Origin: Tethya wilhelma
Lineage: Eukaryota; Porifera; Demospongiae; Tethyida; Tethyidae
Direction of reading: 5' to 3'
DNA length: 64,000 nt
Assembly (NCBI GenBank): GCA_964030475.1
Contig: CAXIPT010000005.1
Coordinates: 3,376,097 to 3,440,096 of the forward strand
Shown: positions 56,281 through 64,000 of the stretch, in pieces
Position numbering within the stretch: position 1 is the stretch's first letter
Layout: each line of letters starts with the position of its first letter
The notes under the pieces: model-generated
What the model saw: the letters and a program-made list of their open reading frames with translations, nothing else
Database searches by the model: none
Told to the model about the DNA's origin: nothing
Position numbers and translations under genes: made by a program

Positions 56281-57832
56281 ATATGGAGGAGGCGCCTTTC
56301 GCCTTGTATCTAGCTACTCAATGAGAGGCGCTAAAAACCGATGGCAAAAGCAACTGTACTGGAAGAATCCAAGTTCATCCGTTCAAGAATCAGTTTCTAA
56401 AAGTGAATAGTCTCTGAGAAAAGTTGATCCAAGATAGAAAAAGAAGAAGAATAAGAAGAAGATGGAGAAAATTGGAGGTTTGGCATGTTTGTGTTTGTTA
56501 CTTTAGCGATGATTTTAGGCCATGTTTTTGGGCTCATTAGAAAGAGAAAGAGCTAAATAGTAGCTTTAGAAGCCTTTTAGTGCTAAGCGCTCAGTTTTTG
56601 TAGAGTTATTCGCGTGAATATTTGTGTTGCGCTAATGGGCCATTTGTGCCATTCCTGTGTACCCTGTACTACTGTACTGGGAATTAGGTGTCGACACATG
56701 TCAGTGTAGGATGTAGTGAGCATTATGGTAATTATGCATTTGTGGATGCCCCACGAGTAGTGTGATGTGCTCTATGTAGAAATCAGTAAAGCTTAATTAG
56801 AGTGCACGGATGCAAATGAATTATGCATGATATAGAAATTAATGGCGGCCATATGGAGGAGGCGCTTTTCGCCTTGTATCTAGCTACTCAATGAGAGGCG
56901 CTAAAAACCGATGGCAAAAGCGACTGTCTCGGAAGAAACCAAGTTCGTTCGTTCAAGAATCAGCTTCTGAAAATGAATAGTCTCTGAGAAAAGTTGAGCC
57001 AAGATAGAAGAAGAAGAAGAAAAAGAAGAAGATGGAGAAAATTGGAGGTTTGGCATGTTTGTGTTTGTTACTTTAGCGATGGTTTTAGGCCATGTTTTTG
57101 GGCTCATTAGAAAGAGAAAGAGCTAAATAGTAGCTTAAGAAGCCTTTTAGTGCCAAGCGCTCAGTTTTTGCAGAGTTATTCGCGTGAATATTTGTATTGC
57201 GCTAATGGGCCATCCGTGCCATTCCTGTGTACCCAGTACTACCGTATTGGGAATGTGTCTTGTTAGCTATAGATAACTTCCCTTCTGAAGAACTGAACAC
57301 AGAGAACAAGAAAATAGGACTGTACTACTTGTGACAGGCATCTTGCAATAAATTCCAAATAACGCACACTGGAATATGGAAAGGGTCGTTAAGCTAGCTA
57401 GCTTATGAATAATTTATGGATTACAAAATAATGGTTGCCATACAGAGAAAGCGCTTTTCGTCTTGTATTGAGCCACTCGATGAGGGACACAGAAAACCGA
57501 TGCCAAAAGCGAATGAAGACCAACATACCAAGTTTATTCGTTCAAGAATTAGCTTCTATAGGTGTACAGTCTTCGAGAAAAGCCGTGACATAACAGAAGA
57601 AGAAGAAGAAGATGGAGAAAACTGGAGGTTTGGCATATTTTATTTTGATACTTTAGCGATGGTTTTAGGCCATTTTTTTGGGCTTGTTAGAAAGAGAATG
57701 AACTAAATAGTAGCTTGAGAAGCCTTTAGTGCCAAGCGCCAGGTTTTTGCAGAGTTATTCGCGTGAATATTTGTATTGCGCTAATGGGCCATCCGTGCCA
57801 TTCCTATGTACCCAGTACACCGTACTGGGAAT
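56281..57832 (+). repeat. Three R1 copies head to tail
   Basis: Terminal hairpins end at about 56684, 57254 and 57830. Each copy repeats GAGGCGC(C/T)TTTCGCCTTGTA, CCGATGGCAAAAGC, (GAA)n-GATGGAGAAAATTGGAGG and GCTCAGTTTTTG. Copy junctions carry different 5' truncations. Confidence 0.85.
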
Positions 57833-58104
57833 ACAAGTACAAAAAACATTAGAAATGTAATACAAACATAGAAATAGCCAAATCGTAAAAAAGTGAGAAA
57901 ACAAGATAGGAATGGTTGTGAGAGATTAAGCGAGTTCATTTCACTGTGTCACCTTATGTTCATATCCCTACTGAGCTCAATGACATTGTAGACACAGGAA
58001 TGAACTTGCTCAATCTCACAACCATTCCTATCTTGTTTTCTCACTTTTTTACGATTTGGCCATTCCTATGTTTGTATTACATTTCTAATGTTTTTTGTAC
58101 TTGT
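57833..58104. repeat. Near-perfect foldback hairpin
   Basis: Arms 57833-57938 and 58001-58104, about 105 bp each, from ACAAGTACAAAAAACATTAG outward; loop about 62 bp with ATGTTCATATCCCTACTGAG. The best preserved foldback in the window, and directly abuts the end of the preceding R1 copy. Confidence 0.9.
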
Positions 58105-58144
58105 TTGTTCTATTTTTTCGAATAATTGTATCTCAGTAGAATTT

Positions 58145-59290
58145 AGTCTTTAGCCTGAGAGAACTTGTCAACAGCCCTCAGCACTGTACAGGCACACTAC
58201 CAGCAGTCATAGACATGCCTTGCAGACACCTGAAACTCTTCGATCCCAAGCTGAAGATGTGATTTATGTCAATTATATGTGTGTCTTGTTAGCTAAAGAT
58301 AACTTCCCTACTGAATTACAGAACACAGAGAATGAGAGGATAGGACAGAACTGCAGAACCAGAACTTGGGGCATTGTGCTTGCAATAGATTTCAAATAAC
58401 GCCCACTTGAATATGGAAAGGGTCGTTAGGCAAGCTAGCAGTCTCTGAGAAAACTCTTGCCAACATAGAAGAATAATAAGAAGAAGATGGAGAAAATTGG
58501 AGGTTTGGCATATTTTAGTTTGGTACTTTAGCGATGGTTTTAGGCCATGTTTTTGGGCTCATTACAAAGAGAAAGAGCTAAATAATAGCTTAAGAAGCCT
58601 TTTTAGTGCCAAGCGCTCAGTTTTTGCAGAGCTATTCGCATGAATATTTGTATAGCGCTAATGGGCCATCTCTATGTACCCAGTACTACTGTACTGGGAA
58701 TATATGTTATAATCTATGCTATTAGTATAAAGTCATGGTCAGGAAGCTGGAGCTGTATCTTACGAAATTTACTTGCTTTGCTCATCTTCTTATGACAACT
58801 ATGTAACAAAGTAGTCTATTCACCTCCTATTATTGAAGACTGAAAGGTACCAGTAACTAGTTACAGAGACTTCAGCACAACCAGAAATCTTCAGGTAAAA
58901 CAGGCAGGGCAGTGAATATTTGGATTCCAAATAATGCACACTTGTCTAACTGGAAAAGGGTCATCAACTTGATTTCTAATGAGTGTAGAAATGAATGGCT
59001 GCAATACGGAGAAAGTGCTTTTCGTAGCGACTCAGCTAATAACCGATACAAAAAGCATGTGAAGAAGCTTCAGAAAGCGAGCGGTCTTGGAGAAAAGTCG
59101 TTCCAAGATAGAAGAAAAAGGAGAAGAAGAAGAAGAAGATAATGGAGAAAATTGGAGATTTGGTATACTGTAGTTTGTTACTTCAGCGATGGTTTAAGGC
59201 TGTTTTTAGGCTCAATAGAAAGAGAAAAGGCTAAATAGTAGTGCCAAGCACTTAGCTTTTGCAGAGTTACTCGCGTGAATATTTGTATTG
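58145..59290 (+). repeat. Two more R1 copies
   Basis: First copy 58145-58700 (AGCCTGAGAGAACTTGTCAA start, CAGTACTACTGTACTGGG end). Second copy 58720-59290 (GGAGCTGTATCTTACG, AACAAAGTAGTCTATTCACC, (GAA)n near 59110-59140), truncated before the terminal hairpin. Confidence 0.8.
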
Positions 59291-59306
59291 CGCTAATACT
59301 AATAAA

Positions 59307-59453
59307 AGTCCGAACTTAATGTTGACCATTTATGATCGTCATAGCTGCGGCCATAAAGGATATGGTTGGTGTGCTTAGAATGAAAATTGGTTAATAACTC
59401 GGCCTTTGAAGGTGTTATGACAATCATAAATGGTCAACATTAGGTTCGAACTT
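59307..59453. repeat. Small inverted-repeat element
   Basis: AAAGTCCGAACTTAATGTTG and ACCATTTATGAT on the left pair with ATCATAAATGGT and CAACATTAGGTTCGAACTTT on the right. About 147 bp; MITE-like but no clean target duplication. Confidence 0.7.
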
Positions 59454-60393
59454 TGATGAACCTGTCGACAAAATTTGGTTGCCATAGCAACGATTTTACA
59501 CAGCAGCAAATTAATTATTCATGAGCTATTAAATGTTATTAGTTATTAACCAATTAAAGGTCACATGACCCGAACGAAGGTGTCTCCATGGTCACTGCGA
59601 CTAGTGTAATGCGAATCTTAGTTTCTGTGGTGATACCACATTTAATAAGGCAGTTACGCATATTTTCCCCTCAAATAGAAATCCATGCCTTAACTCACCT
59701 GAGTGCTGGTGGTGATTCTTCAATGTGCTAGCTTCTCACAGGTTTCATGAATTTCCTTCACTTCTTTGATACACTCCTTTACTGCACGGGATTGCTGTGC
59801 TATATCATGAAATCCAAAATGCCTTTTTGCTGCCGTTAGAGTTAGTCCAGCTGTTCTATACACAGCTTGTCTCAAGCATACTCTCTCTTTATCACAAGAG
59901 ATAGCAGCTGCTTAACATCTGACCTAGATAATTGAAGAGAAACTTTAGGATTGCTAACGAAGTTTGATTCCAAGACCCACAGTCAAGAATTACCAATTCT
60001 AATACACACCAACGGCAACTTCAACAGGCATTGCTTGGCACGATGACTAGTGTACTTAGCTTCAGGAAATGTAGAAAGACAGTAGACAATGGGACAAAGC
60101 CCTCTGAAAGCACTATCTTAGCAGCGGAGTTACACTATGTACATTAAGTACCTTGTCCTACAAATATCTCTACAAGCTAAGAGTTAGCACTAACACATAC
60201 ACTATTATTAACTGTGTAGTCACTTGTGCTCTGTCGATAAATGTGTACAAGTTCATCAATAGGCCTCCTATTCTAAAAATTCAGCTCCTCACAGTCATCA
60301 TATCCTGGCAAGTATCTTGGGATAGGAAATGAGCTGTCATCTTTTTTGAAAGATCTATATAAGCAGATAAACAAAGCATATGCCATAGAAATA
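59454..60393. other. Gene-free stretch
   Basis: No exon, element border or repeat recognised. Confidence 0.3.
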
Positions 60394-61308
60394 TGTGACA
60401 GGTCTGTCAAGGGAAAACCTGCCGGTTAGGAACTTATTGTTTTTGGAGTAAAATGCGGTTTTAGTTTAATTCGCGTTTTTGCACAAAATTGTTTTTCTTA
60501 CACGAATGCGCTGCGCTACATCTTAGCATGCTCCATGCAAAATTTGAGGGGTGGAGCTGCTTCTGTTGCAAAGATATAGCCTGTATTTTCAGCCTCATTC
60601 ATTTTTACTTAGTTGCTAACACAGAGAACAGTTGCTATGCTGTGCAACAAACTGTAGCGAATATTTATGAGCAAGGCAGCTGCCTCTAAAAATAATTTAT
60701 TATTCCATGTTCTCTCTAACTTATAAGCTGACTAATCTCAAAATTTTGCTACAGCACAGAGACAGAAAGGTAAGCTACGGCTTTGTACATGCTTGTCTAA
60801 GCCAAGCGCTTTCATACAATAGATTTCTACTCGTAGGTAATGCCTCTCCCTGTACGGCGATCGCGTACAGGTTATTTTGAGGCTTTTCTCAGTTCTTAGA
60901 ACTTACTGTACCTAGAATCTATCTCTCTACTAGCAAGCGCTTACCTCCTTCAGTCCATTAGCTGTCTTTTGGGTCTTTTTGCCTAGCTACTCGCTTCTCA
61001 CTAAATGATTTTTAGTCCCCACGTGGCTGGCTGTGGTAATATTCAGCATGTACTGTACATGATCTAATTATGATACGGAGAGTATACGGACCGCCCATAG
61101 AGTACCTAGTAACAGCTTTACAACTGTTTTTCTAGGAAGCCACGAGTGGAGGCAGGGCTGCTTGCAAGAGCTATATCTGGAAAACTACTATAGCTATACT
61201 TACCAAATTTTGATATGGGCTTCCCAGGAAGGCCTAGACATACGTGGAATAGCTAACTAAAAATTCGCAGATTTTCCTTACTGGCAGGTTTTCCCTTGAC
61301 AGGTCACA
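60394..61308. mobile_element. TA-inserted 0.9-kb DNA element, copy 2 (inverted)
   Basis: Same element as 27771-28665 in the other orientation. Left end TGTGACAGGTCTGTCAAGGG has a small insertion against the right end's complement TGTGACCTGTCAAGGG. TA lies at 60392-60393 and 61309-61310, where an (AT)n run of about 24 bp follows. Confidence 0.85.
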
Positions 61309-61654
61309 TATATATATATATATATATATATAGAAAAGTTCAATTGAGACTTTGTTCTCAAGTGGCAATTCCTCCTGCTGATGAAGTAGTCTCATTATTC
61401 AGTTAGTTAACTTGAACTTTTACAGTGCCTTAGAGGATTGTACACAGAGTGGCAATGATATTTTGACTGTATGTAGTGTTGCCCCTCACCATCAGCAAAA
61501 CTGCTTACTGCTCTTACAACTGAGTCTAAAGGCCCAAGTTAGTGATCACCCAAGAATAAATTCAATTCTACATGGGTGAAAATATCCAATGTTTTGGCAG
61601 TAGCACACATGAAAATATACCACGGGTGACAAGAATATGGATTGTCTGCTCTGG

Positions 61655-62530
61655 TAGGAGTTAGAATAATTGATGAAGAGTTACATGTAGCCCTACAGTT
61701 ACTAAGAGATGAATTACCATCTGTTGGTCAGACTCGAGACTTCAAACAATGGGATTTAAGGTAACCGATTGTATCAAGCACTGAGGGAATGCATACTACG
61801 TTAAGATGGTAGGGACCAGAGGCAACCATATTCGGTTCCAGGCCCATGGCACTTAGGTTTATATGCACACCTGTGTGTAAAAATTATTGTGTCTACACGT
61901 GGACGGATATGTTAGCCCCACTTTTCACTTTGCCTACCCTTTACCTACCACACACTGATTAGGGGTCGCCAGAGCAAAGTGTATGTGTGTGTGTGTGTGC
62001 GCGCGCATAAGTTTGTAGTGAAATGTGATAAATATTGGCATCTGAATGAGAACTATTTTTGAGTGATACATGCATAAACAGTTTATGAACAAAGGCATAC
62101 ATAATTTTTGTATTTCTTGTCCCTTTTATGCAGATGGGTTCCATAAATTGATTCGCTGGCGCTTTATCACCACTGCTTAATTGATAGAAATGGTCGACTG
62201 GTTGGTTTTCTCCATTGCTCTACAAATAATAATATAATGTGCCTCTACAGTTTATGATTTACTATGTATGGACTTCCTTCGAGAATCAGATGTGATCAGG
62301 GATGGGAAAATTTTGAGGTTGCAATACTCATTCTAAACATCGAAGTGACGATCTGAAAGAATTCGGTATTTGTGGACAGTTCGGTACAAAATCAACGTGT
62401 TGAACGCACTTGGCTTATGGTTTTGAGTTTGATTTAGAGTCAATGACAGTGATATTGATAGTGAGGGAGTTGATATTCCTTCTTACAGATTTCAGATGAC
62501 CCAACAGCTTTGTTGTGCAGCCTGTATAGA
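61655..62530 (+). pseudogene. Decayed integrase-like (rve) transposon gene, copy 2, with a preserved intron
   Basis: Across frames: IIDEELHVALQLLRDELPSV, NRLYQALRECILR, QPYSVPGP and WHL. A GT-AG intron follows (about 61857-62132, acceptor TTTTATGCAG). After it DGFHKLIRWRF joins in phase to rebuild the WH(I/L)DG.HKLIRW motif. The core continues shifted as CLIDRNGRLVGFLHCSTNNN and MYGLPSRIRCDQGWEN, the integrase second-aspartate region. An acidic tail (DSDIDSEGVDIPS) may be its C-terminus. Frame breaks make it inactive. The intron contains (TG)n(CG)n at 61980-62006. Same family as 19685-20020. Confidence 0.7.
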
Positions 62531-62636
62531 ACGAGCTTGAATGGTAGGTTTCGAAAAACCAATATGATTCTTGAATGATTAACTGGCAAGTAGTGTCTAC
62601 AAAACTTTTCTCAGAAGCGGAACATGTTGGTCGATG

Positions 62637-62705
62637 TCTTCTAATGAGGACATTTTTGAAGGGGACAGAATCACATTCACTGTGACTCCAGAAACTGGTT
62701 TTGAG
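62637..62705 (+). other. Possible isolated exon
   Basis: An open stretch reads SSNEDIFEGDRITFTVTPET then GFE and ends at GAG|GTAAGG at about 62705. Codon use looks coding-like, but neither an acceptor nor a partner exon was found. Family unknown. Confidence 0.2.
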
Positions 62706-62709
62706 GTAA

Positions 62710-63144
62710 GGTCATCTAATGAGCTGCGGAGAGCTTTGAGTTGCTATTTTGGCGCTTAAGATATTTTTTCGAACATTAAAACATCTTCTCAGGCAGACAC
62801 TAAATCCTTAGCATCGTATTTTTGTTTAACAGGTAAAATATTGAGCTTACAGTACAGGCCCTTTGACCGTACATCTGAGTCAGTGGTGTAAAAAAAAGAA
62901 GAGGATCTATAAAACAAGAAAGTCAGAACAGTGTTTCTGTGGTACTAATTTAATGACAAGGTCCCTAGAGGAAAGTTAGGTCAAAGCTGTCACAGGAAGG
63001 GAGAATCCAGAGTGTCCTGTTCTGTCATTTGCTAATTTTATGATCACTCCAGCAATAAATGTGTCCAAGTCTCAACCAAACCTTTAATCTCTGAACTATA
63101 TAACCTTACTTTTCTTCTATGTGTATACTTTAACTTTAAGTTAT
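62710..63144. other. Gene-free stretch
   Basis: Nothing recognisable before the next foldback. Confidence 0.3.
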
Positions 63145-64000
63145 ACAAGTAAAAAAAACATTGGAAATGTAACAGGAATGGCTAAATCGTAAAAGGAAAG
63201 CAAACAAAACGGAATGGCTGTTAGAGTGTGTGCAGAATTCTTCCTGTATGGGCTGCATTTAACAATCTCCTTATTGAGTCTCTCATTTTGCCCACAGGAG
63301 AAATTCCTTACACACTCTAACAGCCATTCCATCTTGTTTGCCTTCTTTTTACGATTTAGCCATTCCTGTGTCTCATTACATTTCCAGTGTTTTTTTTTAC
63401 TTGTTTGTTCTCATTTTTCCATATTTCTACAAATTACATTTGAGTTGGTGTGTGTAGCTAGCTACTGAGCTAGTAGTCTGGCAAGCCAGACTCACTGAGC
63501 CAGCGGCGGGCTGCTGAGCTGGTACTTGAAGTCACAACTGAGTTGGGTAGCCTGCTTGATACTGAAGTGAAACACACATCTCAGTCATTTGGAGGCAGGA
63601 GCTGTATCATAAGATTTACTTGTCTTTCTATATGTTATGATAATCAAAGTCCTGATTCATTTCTTAAGAAGAGCAACACAAAATAGCAAAATAGTTTCAG
63701 GCAACTTCAGTGCAATTAATTCCAAATAACGCACACTTTTGTGGGTGGAAAGGTGGTCAATTCAAATTTTCTAGGAATTATGCATGAGTGTAGAAATCAA
63801 TGCTGGCCATATGGAGGAGGCGCTTTTCGCCTTGTATCTAGCTACTCAATGAGAGGCGCTAAAAACCGAAGGCAAAAGCGACTGTACCGGAAGAAACCAA
63901 GTTCGTTCGTTACCTTTTAGTCTCCGAGAAAAGTTGAGCCAAGATAGAAAAAGAAGAAGAAGAAGAATAAGAAGATGGAGAAAATTGGAGGTTTGACATG
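63145..64000 (+). repeat. Long R1 copy, cut by the window end
   Basis: Shows the module order most clearly. Foldback 63145-63404, spacer GTCTGGCAAGCCAGACTCAC, GTAGCCTGCTTGATACTGAA, the CCAAATAACGCACACTTTTG module, ATATGGAGGAGGCGCTTTTC, and (GAA)n-GATGGAGAAAATTGGAGG up to the edge. Confidence 0.85.

Noticed and set aside
57001..57030. (GAA)n tracts tested as coding for Glu/Lys-rich proteins
   Set aside because: They are one module of the R1 repeat, variable in length and flanked by non-coding R1 sequence.
61307..61331. (AT)n run considered as a regulatory or origin feature
   Set aside because: Most simply a microsatellite seeded at the TA target of the adjoining element.

Overview
The window looks like animal nuclear DNA from a draft assembly. 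It is AT-rich, genes are split by short GT-AG introns, single N bases mark joins at 13349, 46436 and 53383, and transposon relics fill most of it. A twinfilin gene, a gene joining a DEATH-fold-like domain to one-exon-per-repeat ankyrins, THAP-type transposase genes, a Helentron and a P2X7-C-like domain together point to an early-branching metazoan. I infer a demosponge of the Amphimedon type; this is a guess from gene style, not a species match.

Region 1 (1-12.6 kb) is the gene-bearing part. It holds the 3' end of an unrecognised + strand gene, a minus-strand DEATH-fold/ankyrin gene (1374-3108), and a minus-strand twinfilin gene whose six recognisable exons run from 11250 down to 7551. Two twinfilin introns use microsatellites as splice-site sequence. 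A 1.16-kb DNA transposon with an 8-bp target duplication sits about 80 bp upstream of the twinfilin start codon. Two MULE-like elements with 9-bp target duplications lie at 3366-4583 and 5858-6195.

Region 2 (13.5-20 kb) has a nearly complete nine-exon THAP-domain transposase-like gene on the minus strand. It converges on a short + strand gene with a P2X7-receptor-C-like zinc domain. Further along are an unrecognised two-exon gene piece and a decayed integrase gene.

Region 3 (20-25 kb) is built of duplicated non-coding repeats: a large inverted repeat, a direct duplication, and blocks of GC-rich palindromes of the form CCGCYWWRGCGG in otherwise AT-rich DNA.

Region 4 (25-43 kb) is a transposon graveyard. 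It has an RPA1-like OB-fold pseudogene cut by a TA-inserting MITE; a broken Helentron (OTU, Rep/HUH-region, helicase and EEP-endonuclease traces) split by a DDE-transposase pseudogene and another TA MITE; a P-element/THAP9-like transposase pseudogene; and unidentified coding traces.

Region 5 (43-64 kb) is dominated by one modular repeat family, called R1 here. Its modules are a long foldback hairpin, a conserved spacer, a (GAA)n block, and a terminal CCCAGTAC...GTACTGGG hairpin. R1 copies host nested TTAA-, 3-bp- and 9-bp-target elements. One R1 plus TTAA-element composite was duplicated in inverted orientation. Embedded here are a homeodomain-like exon, an inverted DUF3987-like pseudogene, two divergent signal-peptide exons and a second decayed integrase gene. 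I saw no rRNA, tRNA or CRISPR array.
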